Shown piece after piece: positions 33,072 through 44,296 of a DNA stretch of 64,000 nucleotides. Location of the stretch: contig ONZQ02000018.1 of assembly GCA_900312665.1 (NCBI GenBank), forward strand, positions 81,221 through 145,220, read 5' to 3'. The notes below the pieces were generated by a model. That model worked only from the letters and a program-made list of their open reading frames with translations, did not search any database and had not been told where the DNA came from. The position numbers and the translations under genes were made by a program. Origin of the DNA: Cephalotrichum gorgonifer. Taxonomy: Eukaryota > Ascomycota > Sordariomycetes > Microascales > Microascaceae. Every line of letters begins with the position of its first letter. Within the stretch, counting starts at the first letter, position 1.

Positions 33072-33688
33072 ATGCGTAATCACGGTGGAAGCTGCGTTTG
33101 CGGCAACCTGCAGTACACAGTCTTGTTCGGTTCCCTTGACGAGGCCCGGACTTCGCTATGTCACTGCCATAGCTGCCGCCGTGCATTCGGCACGAACTTC
33201 GGCCTCACGACAAAGGTAACAGCGGGACACGAGCCCTCAACCTCTCCCCACTGCCCCGGGAGCTTAAACAAAACTAAAATCCGGATCTAGGTTGGTGTCG
33301 ACAGGTTCAGATACAGCCGGGGAGAGCCAAAGTCTTTCAAGCAGGACAATGGGGTAACGCGGGAGTTCTGTGAGAACTGCGGTGCGTATATATGTGAATA
33401 CGGGGTAAGTCGTTTGTTACTCTCCTCCCCTCTTTTCTCGGCCTCCCTCTCAGTTTCTAAGTCTCATTGGAACCCCAGGAGAAAGCAGCGGACAAGTTCC
33501 GGTATGTGATGTGGGGGACGTTCAACAATCCTGAAATGTTCCCCCCAAAAGGCGAGTTCTTCTGTAAATATCGGGCTTGCTGGATGCCGGAGATCCCAGG
33601 TGTGTCAGTCCAGATCCTGCTCTATATCCAAGTCGTGGTGGCTAACCTCTCAACAGGACTGTTTCACAAGTCCGAGATCCACGATTAG
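33072..33688 (+). CDS. GFA / CENP-V domain protein
   Basis: Small zinc protein of the glutathione-dependent formaldehyde-activating (GFA/CENP-V) family. Four exons, 33072-33215, 33291-33404, 33479-33599 and 33657-33688, give 136 residues, normal length for the family. Zinc ligands are visible as CVCG (Cys8, Cys10), CHCHSC (Cys30, Cys32, Cys35) and CENC (Cys75, Cys78). The first half shows SLCHCHSCRRAFGTNF, typical of the fold, and the end reads WMPEIPGLFHKSEIHD after splicing. Despite the family name, true formaldehyde activity is shown for few members; substrate here is unknown. The last exon is only 32 bp. Confidence 0.88.
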
Positions 33689-34303
33689 CATGGTATAATC
33701 AAAGTGGTTTACATTTACTTGGCTGTGTTACTTACGCCAAGAACCGCCATCCAAAGTTGAGGTCCAGAGACGCCATCAATCGCGAATACCCTCATGGTAG
33801 AGATATACTGTGTAAGCAATAGGACCGTCCGCAACCGCGTCTTCTTTGGGACGTAAAGAGGCAAACGCCGAGGTATGGTAGCTTATTTAAGAAATCCTCT
33901 AGAAGTTTACATGTATCGCCCGGGATAGGTTCATCCGTTCCCCGTGGCCGTTTGGAAGGAGCCGGAAACTAATGTGTGTAGTCGGGACAAGGTCGCCCCG
34001 GCCCATCTCTGTTCCCGCGTCTGGGCGTCCAATTTTGGATTCGCTCCGCCATGTCTCGCCAATCATACTCCTCCAACGGCGAAAGAGTCATTCGGTACTG
34101 AGTGCCCAGCAGAGGGCCCACAAAATAAAAAAAACCCGAGGAATGCGAGCGGGTGAGAAGCCGCAACGGACACAACTAACTGTGATAGCAAATCCTCAAC
34201 AACATGGGGTATATTAAGCTTCACATAGTCTAGCTGTAATTCTATAGAGACATCGATCCCCCTGCCATTGCCTCCTATCCGACTTGCTTCTCTAAATCCT
34301 TTG
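33689..34303. other. Intergenic
   Basis: Spacer and presumed promoter of the beta-lactamase-like gene; nothing else recognised. Confidence 0.5.
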
Positions 34304-35967
34304 ATGTCTTCCTCGACGACGGGGTCCGTGGGTGATGCGGACAAGACGCTCCCGCTTCGTCCCGGTCAACCGGACGATAGAGAAAATGGCAACCCGTTGA
34401 ACGCTGAGCTAAAGGAGTATGTCGACTCATTAAGAGACCGCTACCACGTTCCCGGAGTCTCGATCGGCGTCATCAACGGCGACGAAACCTATCTCTCTGT
34501 AAGGTTGCTGCTATTCGGCTGTTTGAGGGCGTAGGGGAACTAACCGAAACCCAGGGATATGGGCACGCCAAACTTGACCCTAATGTTGACGCGACGGAAG
34601 ATACCCTCTTCTACATCGGCTCCGTCACAAAGGGCTTCCTAGCTGCCTCGTTGTTCCACACCCTTGAATTCACTGCTACTAAATCCGATAAGCCTACCAC
34701 GCTGGACACCAAGATCCGTGACATCATTCCCGATGATTTCGTCACAACAGACGAGTTCATCACTCAGCGTGCAACCCTTAGAGACGCTCTACACCACCGC
34801 CTAGGCTTTCCCCGCCACGACCTGAGCTACGGCGGCCCGAACTTCACCGTCAAGGACGTCGTCAGGTCTCTCCGACATCTGCAGCCGTCCGCCGAGCTGA
34901 GGGAGAAGTTCCAGTATTTCAGCATGGGATACATGACTCTCCAGCACGTCATCGAGACTATTACTGGGAAGTGGTGCGGTGACGTATACGATGAGGTCGT
35001 TTTCAAGCCACTAGGAATGTCCTCGTCCACCGTGGAGCTCAAAAGAGCGCAGGGGTCCCCCCACACACTCGCCACTGGATACGCCAACACGGCCACCGAG
35101 ACCAACCCGCAGCCATGGTTCGACAGCCGCCTCATCGGTCAGGGAGGCGTCATCTCCAACGCCCGCGACATGGCGAAGTACCTCCGCGCGATGATCAACC
35201 GAACCGGCCTACCCATCTCCGATGACTCCTTCAACAAGCTCTTCTTGCCCGGGATGATCGGCGGCACCCCGCCGCCAAAGGACCACTCGCCCCATCTCTA
35301 CGCCGCCGGCTGGATCGTCTCCAGCTACCACGGCCACCACTTCATCCAGCACGCGGGCGGCGTCCCGGGCTTCGGTGCCATGGCGGGCTTCCTCCCCGCG
35401 CGCAAGTGGGGCGCGGTCGTCCTGACGAACGGAGACTTCGGCGGGTTCGCCGCCGCCGAGGCGCTTTTCTACCGGCTGATGGATGACTTCCTGGACGTTC
35501 CCGCGGACGACAGAGTCGACCAGACGCAAAAGTGGGACGCGATTAAGATGATGAAGGCCGCCGCTACCCCTACGGCCTGTGCGCGGGTCTACCCTAACGT
35601 TCCCAGCCCGCCAGTTCCGCATTGCATACCCCTGGAGGAGTACGCTGGAACGTACTCGCACCCGGGCTACGGCGAGCTCACTTTTGAAGTCACCAAGCCC
35701 GAGAGCGACGTCCCCGTCGCGGCGACTACCACGCAGATCCTCCACGCCGCGAAGAAGCAGAGCGAGTGGAACGTTGTGTTCGACCTCGAGCACGTCAACG
35801 GTGAGGAATTCATCTGCTACATCGACACGCTCGTGAGGTCACCGCTGGTCCAGCTGGCGGTGGAGCCCTGCAAGGCCGAGTTCGAGGTCGGGCGCGACGG
35901 GAAGGTGTCGAGGCTCGGGATCCAGATTGAGAGTGGTTTGGAAAAGATCTGGTTTGTCCGGGGTTGA
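34304..35967 (+). CDS. Class-C beta-lactamase-like serine hydrolase
   Basis: Member of the beta-lactamase/penicillin-binding-protein fold family; fungal members act mostly as esterases or transacylases. Exons 34304-34498 and 34555-35967 join in phase 0 across a 56-bp intron, giving 535 residues. The active-site SxxK is SVTK (Ser88, Lys91) in YIGSVTKGFLAAS. The second motif YFSMGY has Ser where YxN normally has Asn. The third is HAGG in FIQHAGGVPGFGAM, matching the HxG variant of this group. A C-terminal extension (about residues 420-535) resembles the lipocalin-like tail of such proteins. The first ATG after an in-frame TTG was taken as the start. No signal peptide; substrate unknown. Confidence 0.88.
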
Positions 35968-36432
35968 GGGAGGAGAGCTTTGTAGCGTCGCGTGTGAAAT
36001 CTTGGCGGGGTTGGACACTCCAAATGGTAGGAGCTGTTGTTGCATGCAATGGTCCCAGAGTTGCCTTAGCGAGACGCGAAATAACGACGCTATTATCACT
36101 GTTTAACCGTTCTACTGCCCATTCTCAGTGAATGTCCTGCTACCACATGCATCGCACCCCTAGGCATTGTTAGCATTACAGCAAGTATGCGCGGTAGGAA
36201 GGGTGGATGATATATGCCAGCATTTGACTCACGTATTTATCCAACGGATGGCCCGTTCGAGGGGCGGGGGGTCTAGGCCATCCCTCGATACATGTCCTTG
36301 CCACCCACATGGTGGCGGGGTAAAAAAAAAGGTGTCCACGCGGGGCCAAGATCCTACTAGAACATAGGGTCCTGTGCTTCGCTTAGTTCCAGAGCAAGGG
36401 TGGTTCCACCGGTGTCTCCCAAAGGGCTAAGA
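35968..36432. other. Intergenic, convergent 3' ends
   Basis: Spacer between convergent genes; no gene or strong motif seen. Confidence 0.45.
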
Positions 36433-36843
36433 TTAAGAAAGGGCGCGTTTATCGGAAGGGGCTCGTTCACCGGAAAGGGCTTGTTTGCCACGACGGAGGA
36501 GCCAGAGGAGGAGGGGGCCACCGAAGTAGATTAGTAGGTAGCAGAGGAAAACGTATGGGGCCGCCTGCCGCTCCCGCTGCCGGAATCTCTTGTCCTCTTC
36601 TTCTTTTTCTTTGTCCGTCTCCAGGTCGGGGCCCTTCGGATGACGCACGTAGTAGACAACAGCGCATATCAGAAAGCCGACCACGACAGAGCCGATGGAT
36701 ACTGCCAACGCAGCGTGCGCCCACCACCGAGAGCGTTTAGCCCAGGGGCGAACGTGGTAATAGTAAAGCGGGTGGCCAATTGGGAGCTGTTCAAGCTGTC
36801 GATCCCGAGAAGAGGGCGGCGTGTCTACCCACGATTTCGACAT
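36433..36843 (-). CDS. Small two-helix membrane protein, unknown
   Basis: Unrecognised protein of 136 residues when started at the ATG at 36843; a longer frame begins only at a GTG. It has two strongly hydrophobic segments (about residues 45-67, AALAVSIGSVVVGFLICAVV, and about 97-118, APYVFLCYLLIYFGGPLLLWLL) separated by a highly charged loop rich in Glu, Lys and Arg. A basic tail follows. It is probably an integral membrane protein, with no family known to me. The hydrophobic/charged organisation makes it more likely real than an accidental frame, but expression evidence is lacking. Confidence 0.5.
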   Translation of the reverse strand: MSKSWVDTPPSSRDRQLEQLPIGHPLYYYHVRPWAKRSRWWAHAALAVSIGSVVVGFLICAVVYYVRHPKGPDLETDKEKEEEDKRFRQRERQAAPYVFLCYLLIYFGGPLLLWLLRRGKQALSGERAPSDKRALS

Positions 36844-37849
36844 GGTATGCGAACGGTAGTGTTCCAATATATCTGTTAAGGTGTTCGTTCTCCTACCGCC
36901 CGATTGTCTGTCCTCTTTAGAGTCGACCGGATGACGATAGTGCTGACGCTTGAAACGGCACTGTTTCTGTACTGTTTCTGTCTTACATATCACGGCCTGA
37001 TGGCGCACAACCAGCTGGGATTGGGTCTTGTGCTGGGAGTTACTATGGAGAAGATGTGAATGTACGCGTGTCGCGGGATTTTATTCTGGCGGTAAATGCG
37101 GCACCCTTAATAATACTACACGTTTCCAGATGTTCCGCTTTAGGATTAGTGTCTTCCGCTGAACGAATGGAATAAAAGTGCTTCGCCCACCCAACCCTCA
37201 ACCCAACGCAACGGGGCAGCTGAGTTTTGAGTTTCCATCCAACTGCGACTGTGTGGCGGAACCAAGCAAGGTGCTTCGGGCCGGACGTGCTGGCATGAGT
37301 TTTGAGGTTGCCGAGCCCCGTTGTGGTCAAGCCAAATACCTATTCCAAGGGATGATTTGTCATCCTCAACAATGTATAAGCATTTGAGTACATACGAGTA
37401 ATCTCCCTACGCCCTTTGTGTGACCACGGCTCGGATGCTTTTTGTGGCGACTTGCCTGTATTGTGGCCGGAGATGTCCATTGCATATTGATGTGGAATCA
37501 TGAGATAAATTTCTGACAAATTCATCGAGCAAACTGTCGTTTCTACATCTTTGATTGGCTAGCATGACAATTCAAATCCTTCGATCCACTATGAATGTTG
37601 AATGTGGCTTTCTTGCGCCCTTTGTATGTCACTCATGCTGACAGTTGGAGTATGTAGTTGTATGTTTCACTGATACATGCCTGTACGAGTATATAAACTC
37701 GTCTGGATCTGAGGCAAGAAGTTGAGCTCTCATCTCCTGCCATAAACTTGGTGTTCAACTATTCACCCCTAATTATCACCCTTACAACTGAACTGCGTCT
37801 CCCATAGTCCACATCCGCGTCACCCTTGGAAGAAAAAAACATCTAAACA
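36844..37849. promoter_or_regulatory. Intergenic and promoter of alpha/beta hydrolase
   Basis: About 1 kb. A TATATAAA element at 37690-37697 lies roughly 155 bp upstream of the hydrolase ATG and is followed by a pyrimidine-rich leader. No gene recognised. Confidence 0.45.
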
Positions 37850-38719
37850 ATGGCGGCGACACAAATCGCAAGGGTTGAAGCCGACGGCGTCGACGTGTTC
37901 TACCGCCACGCCGGCCGCGAAGATGCCCCAACCATCGTCCTCCTCCACGGCTATCCCTCCTCCTCCCACATGTACCGCAACCTCATCCCCCATCTGGCGA
38001 CCAAATATCGCGTCATCGCTCCCGACCTCCCCGGCTACGGCTTCACCACCGTCCCAGACTCACTTAACTACAAGTACACATTCGCCAACCTCTCCAAGAC
38101 CTTCGCGGCCTTCATGGACGCACTTGGCCTGAAGCGCTTCGCCATCTACATCTTCGACTACGGCGCACCGACCGGCCTGCGCTTCGCGCTCAACCGCCCC
38201 GACGCCGTGGCTGCCATCATCACGCAGAACGGCAATGCTTATGTTGAGGGTTTCGGGAAGTCTTTCTGGCAGCCGATCGAGAAGTACTGGGCCACCGGCG
38301 CCCCCGAAGACCGCGAAGCCCTCCGATCTGCCACGACACTCGAGGCGACGAAGTGGCAGTACATCGACCAGGCGGCGAACCCGGAGGCCATACAGCCCGA
38401 GGGGTATTATCTGGACCAGGCGCTGATGGATCGCCCTGGAAACAAGGACATCCAGCTTGACCTCTTTTACGACTACAGGACTAACGTGGAGCTGTATCCG
38501 AAGTTCCAGGAGTACTTCCGCAACTCCAGTGTGCCGGTGCTTGCGATCTGGGGAAAGAAGGACAGCATCTTCGTTTATCCGGGCGCCGAGGCGTACCGGC
38601 GGGATGTTAAGAAGTTTGAGCTGCACTGGTTGGATTCGGGCCATTTTGCGCTTGAGACGAATGAAGTTGAGGTGGCGAAGGAGATTGACGGTTTCCTCAC
38701 CAAGTATGGTGTATTCTAA
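37850..38719 (+). CDS. Alpha/beta hydrolase, epoxide-hydrolase-like
   Basis: Cytosolic alpha/beta hydrolase of the haloalkane-dehalogenase/epoxide-hydrolase branch, 289 residues, no intron. Visible motifs are the oxyanion HGYPSSSHMYR (about residues 34-44), DLPGYG, the nucleophile elbow IFDYGAPTG, in which Asp (about residue 129) replaces Ser, WGKKDSIF for the acid region and SGHFALE with the catalytic His. The nucleophilic Asp argues for an epoxide- or halide-type ester intermediate rather than a serine esterase. From memory, long stretches (NGNAYVEG, PGNKDIQLDLFYDY, ALFRP-like cap) look like proteobacterial proteins, and the lack of introns fits bacterial origin. Substrate unknown. Confidence 0.9.
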   Translation: MAATQIARVEADGVDVFYRHAGREDAPTIVLLHGYPSSSHMYRNLIPHLATKYRVIAPDLPGYGFTTVPDSLNYKYTFANLSKTFAAFMDALGLKRFAIYIFDYGAPTGLRFALNRPDAVAAIITQNGNAYVEGFGKSFWQPIEKYWATGAPEDREALRSATTLEATKWQYIDQAANPEAIQPEGYYLDQALMDRPGNKDIQLDLFYDYRTNVELYPKFQEYFRNSSVPVLAIWGKKDSIFVYPGAEAYRRDVKKFELHWLDSGHFALETNEVEVAKEIDGFLTKYGVF

Positions 38720-39197
38720 TAGGGACCTTTCTTAACCTATGTAGTGTGGCATTATACAAATAAAGTAAAATTATAGTCGCGCATCCTCTCCTTGGGTTTT
38801 AAGCATACCTTGCTTTTCAAGGCATATTTTAAAATGTAGTCCTGGCCCTGGCCTCGTGCGGAGTACATCAGATATGTAACTTCTTTAATTCGCTTCCCTC
38901 ATAGAAGTAATGAACAAGGGTCTGTCGTGAGAACCTAGGTCCTACCATCACTCATAGTTAGGCCGTCCTGTTTGCCTAGATTCCTATTAAATATTCGCCT
39001 GGACCAGCACTCGAAGGTTCTAAGTGATCTTGACCTTTCGACGTTGCCAAATATACAAGGTACTCCTTGAAAATATCCCTGTATTCAGGTCCATGCCCGG
39101 GACGAGATGGCGAGCCCGTCGGTGGAAATGAGGAGCCAGATGGATAGATACAACGTTGTCAACCCGGATGAGCCTAGCATGTGGCGTTTATGAGATC
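38720..39197. other. Intergenic
   Basis: Between the hydrolase and the decayed ankyrin gene; AT-rich 3' region, nothing else recognised. Confidence 0.45.
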
Positions 39198-40847
39198 TCA
39201 CCCCCGACGTAGTGCCGCCGACTCGTCTATTGTCGGGGCCCAGTGTATTCGCAAATCCTCAGGGACCCCGGCCAGGACCAATTCAGCCACCATAGAGTCG
39301 AATCCAAGCTCTTTTGAGACCACCATAGCCCAGGCGCTGCCGAGCCATTCATTCACCCCTGCCAGCGCACCCCTTTCGACCAAGTACCGAACAAGCCTAC
39401 TTCTTCCTTCATCACTGCTGTGCAAATTGGCGGAGGGAACCCCCGTGTCACGTCTGCCTCATACCAAACCAGGCGCTCAACAATCTCCCTAGAGCCCCGT
39501 CAAATCGCCTCGTTAAGGAACTGGTGAGAGTTCGGGCTAGCCCCGCTGTCCAATAAAAGCTCCACTGCTGGTAGGGAACGACCGCGGATGGCCCCCATGA
39601 GGCCTCGGCCAAGAAACTCATACCTCTCTAGCTCATCAGTCTCGTTTTCTAGACCCCGCTGCCTCTTAAGGTTGTCAAACGGAACAACGCCGTCGATGAA
39701 ATAGTTTACTAGTTCTAAGTACCACTGGCATGCGGCGTTCGCAAGTCGTAATTTCCCTGATAGATCAATTCTAATAACCGACTTCTCATGGAAGTAGTCA
39801 TATGAGTCCAATTTCTGCAACATGGAGAGGATCCGGCGATACGCGTGTGGTGACGGGCTGTAGAGGGCGATGTATTCTAGTTGTTGGGAGTCGATAGGGT
39901 CTTCCTCATTGCATTGGTCCAGTGCGAAGTGGAACAGGTCTGGATTCACGCTCTGATATCCGCAAGTGAGCAGCGCCACAATCGTTTTATTGGGTAACCG
40001 AGCGCCAGGCCCCTTCTCGCGGGATTGGAGGAACCGAAGGGTTCCTAAGTTGCCTCGCTCCCCCGCCAGCACCAGGCGTATGGAAAGCCTTGCGCTCCGC
40101 CGATCATTGTCGCGGATCTCGGCTTCCTTGATGGGCAGCAGCTGGCAGATCAAGTCCATGTCATCCAACCACACGGCAACGTCCAGGGGATCGCTCACGA
40201 AACCATCCGTCTTCCAGGAACCATCGTCCCGTTGGTCTAGCAGGTGCTGTCTCTTATGCCAATCTGCCTTGTAGATGTCGAGCTCAACGACGTGTTCGAG
40301 ACAGGAGAAGGCCGTCCTCAGCACGAAAGCCTTCTTCTCCGAGTCGTGGTCGCATCTCATATAAACGTTGAGCCAGGTCTATGAGGTATGCGTCGCGCCA
40401 CCCCTGGTTTGTTGTACGAGCGTTCTTATATATTTGTCGAGATATATACTTCGTGGTGAGAGGGAGCCAACGTGGCCTGCCGAGTGGGCGGAAACGATAG
40501 GTATTCGGGCCCCGCATTGTATGATCGTATAGACATAGGAAATGAGATATTTCCTGTAGTGTGTTACCTCGTAGTATGGCCCTGATGATGTCGTAGTCGA
40601 ACGCACCTGTCCTCATCGTTAGCACGACTCGCCCGTAGGCAAGACATCCAGTACGCCTGAGGCCGTAGAATCATGAGCCCGGCAGAGATGGAGGTGGGGT
40701 AATCACATGGATAATTATGGAGTAGGGAAATGACTTACGGGAGACAAATCGTAATCTCATCGCCCTTTCACGGGTGCGAACGCTGATGGCGTCGAGGAAT
40801 ATTTGGTCCAGGATTTCTACGGGAAGATCCAAGAAGGCTAGCTTCAT
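39198..40847 (-). pseudogene. Decayed F-box/ankyrin-repeat gene
   Basis: Remains of a fungal F-box plus ankyrin-repeat protein. The first exon (40739-40847) gives MKLAFLDLPVEILDQIFLDAIS, an F-box-like start; a GT-AG intron leads to 40606 and rebuilds RFVSRAFDYDIIRAIL. Downstream the frame must shift by one base near 40361 to pass from LIDLAQRLYE to CDHDSEKKAFVLRTA. A TGA at 39500-39502 stops the frame within an ankyrin block (HQFLNEAI-stop-RGSREIVERLVWY), after which the same frame continues with conserved sequence. A second one-base shift is needed near 39405 to reach LVRYLVERGAL. Three defects in one gene argue for a pseudogene rather than a single sequencing error. Confidence 0.65.
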
Positions 40848-42042
40848 TGTTGAAAAATCACAAGGAGTCTTTGTCCGAAAGTTTCAGCCGCGATTGATGA
40901 AAAAAGCTGCTTGCCAGAGGTTTCAGCAGCACCACATCACGAGAGTGTACCTCCATACGTGTACAAACGGTTTACGGGGTGGTGGGGAGTAGGGGCAAGA
41001 GTGCCGTGAAGATCTTGTTGGCCATCTTGAAATTATCTTGGCTGGTTCAGTTGAGTACGCCGTGAGATGACCGGGAAGAAAAGAAGGAGCGTACTAGAAG
41101 AAGTATGTTTTCTGTCAGGTTGCTTGGGAGGAGGTCTTTCAGGAGGCTTTGAGCGACGTATGAAAGTGTGAACTTGGTGGCTGAAGTAATCTTAACGGAG
41201 GTTACAAGGGGAGTCGTGGCTGCTTGTTATACTGCAAACGTCGACTTCTAAATAGCATGATTGATGCTACTATTCCCAGCTCACAACCAATACCAACATC
41301 GCGGCCTGTGTCGAAGGAAAGGACTCGTGTTTCGAATATAACAATAGATGCGTTCGGTCTTACCTACATAGCTAAGAATAATGACAAACGAACACACGCC
41401 ATTTCAGTCCAACATGTAGGCCCTGGAATGTATGTGATCCTCCAGGAGCCGAGACAGAAAAGCGCTGTTGTTGAACGTTACCTCTAGCCCGGCAAGGCGC
41501 ACTCCTGTTGGCCGTTACCTATAAAACTACAAGGCGGACACCATACAAAGTATGGAAGTTCACTTCCTGCTCCTGCCTTAGGGAATCATCCTTCTCCCCT
41601 CGGAGGAATAATCCCAGCGGCTAACGACTTGGGAGGTTGCTCTCTTTGCCGCTGGTCGCCTCATTGCGGGTGGTCGCGATGGGTGACCGCGTCAAAAATA
41701 GCCTCTCTACGCCGAAAGGATTCTTGCCCGCCGCTACCCATTACAGTGTGCGCTGGTGGAGGGGGGAGGAGGATGGGAAGGCATACTCGGGTGCCTCACG
41801 GGTGGACTATGGGCTATAAGCAGTCAGAGCCAAAGTCTCGACAAGAGGAGTGTCATCCCTGGAATGGCTATATATAGGTAGTTCCTCGTATCAGCGGAAA
41901 TTCACCAATAAACCACTACCATACCCATTGTCACGCCCTTCTGAGCTTCATTCATAGCAGTGTTTCCATCAAAACCTTCCACAAATTCACCGACCATCTT
42001 CCATTCAGCCCATCATACCCTCGCCTCAGAGCCGCCGCAACA
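40848..42042. other. 1.2-kb intergenic
   Basis: Upstream of the decayed ankyrin gene and of the next broken gene; no intact coding sequence recognised. Confidence 0.45.
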
Positions 42043-43134
42043 ATGGCCTCTGCTCTCAATATCATCCTGATGGGCATCGCTGTTGTCTCCGTCATCCCCC
42101 TGGTCAAATCTTTCCTCCCAATTCCGAAGGAGCCCGCTACCCACGTTGTGAGAATCGGGTTTGGTGGGCTGAACGTGTCAATAGAGGCACTAGACGGCCT
42201 TGGCGGCAGAGTCCCGGCCGTCGCTTTGTATGACGTGCGAGGTGACCCGGTCGGCGATGCGGATACTGGAGACCTCCTCGCGCCTGCCGGTGGCTTCGGC
42301 GAGCGCAAGATCATATCCACCGTCACCCCGGAGTAAATTAAGCTAACCGCCTTACACGACGACCCAGTCTGCGTCGCCTACATCGCCATGACCTCTTCGT
42401 CGGGAGACCAACGTGTGTGGAGCGCGGGAAACGCCAAGGAGTGCGGTATCCCCTGGTACCCCAGCCCCGACGTCCACCCTCAGACCTAGTTCCGCCCTCC
42501 CTGCTTCTGGATGAGCCGCAAGACGGACGGTATACCCTCGCGGGCGGGCGTGAGCTGGAAGAGGACAGACTTTGCACCACTGGACAAGGAGGTAGGGCTG
42601 GGGCTGGCGACGCAGTGGCGCCTCGACTCGGCAACCCTGTGTCGGGCGCCCGCAAGACAGCAGTTCTGGAAGACGGTCGTCCAACCAGACAGCTGCATAC
42701 CCATCTACGACAGGCTGTTGGAATTAAACGAGGACGGGACCGATGCGGACCGTGACTACATCATCAATGGGAACGTGCAGAGATGTATTGCAACTGGGCA
42801 AGTCGATAACAATGTTTCACTTTACCTCGTAGATGGCAGGCGCATTATCGATCCACAGGCGCCGTTCATGCCAGATCTAAGGTTTCAGCAGCCCAAGCCG
42901 CCGGCCATCCCTCCTGGGCTGGAGCTCTCGGACTCGGTAGACCTGGGCACGCTCGGAAAGCGGCAGGACGGGCGTGTGTTTCCCCGGGCCAGCCATCGCG
43001 ACCATGGAAAGTGCGAGAATGAGCTGGTCATTAGCGAGGTGGAGGGTATCAGTGCCAAGGAGGTATGTGAGAGCGAGAACTCCTGGGGGCTGGATATCGT
43101 CTCGCTAAAGGAAGGTCTCTACTGCGACATGTGA
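42043..43134 (+). pseudogene. Signal-peptide protein gene with two stop codons
   Basis: A single reading frame of 364 codons, interrupted by TAA at 42334-42336 and TAG at 42487-42489 and otherwise open. All three parts fit one fungal family of unknown function: the first gives a hydrophobic leader (MASALNIILMGIAVVSVIPL) and PAVALYDVRGDPVGDADTGD, the second HDDPVCVAYIAMTSSSGDQ and GIPWYPSPDV, the third FRPPCFWMSRKTDGIPS. The continuity of frame and family features across both stops shows the stops are recent. Each is explained by one C-to-T change in a CpA context (CAA to TAA, CAG to TAG), the preferred target of repeat-induced point mutation. Probably secreted or membrane-attached when intact. 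Confidence 0.75.
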
Positions 43135-44296
43135 GAGCATGAGCTATCCGAGATTTGCACGAAGAGGGTCCAGACATGGTGCTGGGACGTTGATACGAAA
43201 TCGTTGCGGGGGTCGCCGGCTGGAATTAGCAAGAGAGATGGGAATACAGAGCCAAAAGTGTTTCGGAACATTCATCACTGGAAATAGGTATCTCGTACAG
43301 AGAAAACAGGGGGATGGCCGCTGCAGGAGCCAGATCTATATCGGTGCCAAACCAACAGCAACCGCGTCGTGCTAGGAATATCGGGGGTTTCACACATCTG
43401 AATATGTTCTGCCGTGTCAGGCTCGACTGAGAGGAAAGGCTATAATATGTGTGTTATGTATCCCTCTAAATAGATGATAGGAAGAAACTGTGTAATTTCG
43501 CCAAACCAAACTCCATTTGCCGTTAGATAGGTTCCCTCTTATCACAAATAGAACTCGGAAATTATTAGCAATGTTCAGGGAAATCCCTGTTCCCTATAGG
43601 TCGTCGAGGGAGACCTCAGATATTTATCACATGGTAGGTTTTTCTGGGACGTATTCCAGGAGGCAGTATCTAGTCAAAATCTATCTAGGCTTGTGGCTCC
43701 GGGCCAGTTTTGAGAGACCAAGCAGAAGATTGGATCAATTGAGTCTTACCACTTTGGGGCCTAGGACCTTTCGAGGTAGGGTCGAACATCTAATTGCTTA
43801 ATGTGGTAATAGTATTCTAGTATAGTCGTAGAGCAAAGCCATTATGAAACGCAGGCGGAAGGAAAAAAAATTTCGGTCCCGAGCGACCACCCACAGAAGA
43901 AAGATTAAATAGCCCTTACCAATCGGGTGCTAATTTGCGTATTGGTTTAAGAGCACACTAAATTAGGTGTTAATATACACGCTCATTTTGTTAAGGAACG
44001 GGGGTCCTTCATACGTCTCAGATCGGAATCCTTCAGCACAAGCTCAACCAATAGACACTGGTCCCCGACACATCAGCGCGGGCCAAAGACGTGGTAGTAT
44101 TCCGCAGATCCGACGTCCAAAGTAAGATATCCGAATCCTGTGCGCTTTGGCCCCCACAGAACCACTGTCGACGACCGTGCACCCGTCACTTGTTTTGACA
44201 TGTGGTTAGCGGTATTTATCCAGAAGGATACCCATATTCCTGGTGTCCCAGGAATCCATCCGTTTCGAACGTTCAAGCACAGTCATTCCGAGCATA
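43135..44296. other. 1.1-kb intergenic
   Basis: No convincing gene; a frame at 43517-43801 lacks family resemblance. Region is relatively AT-rich. Confidence 0.45.
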
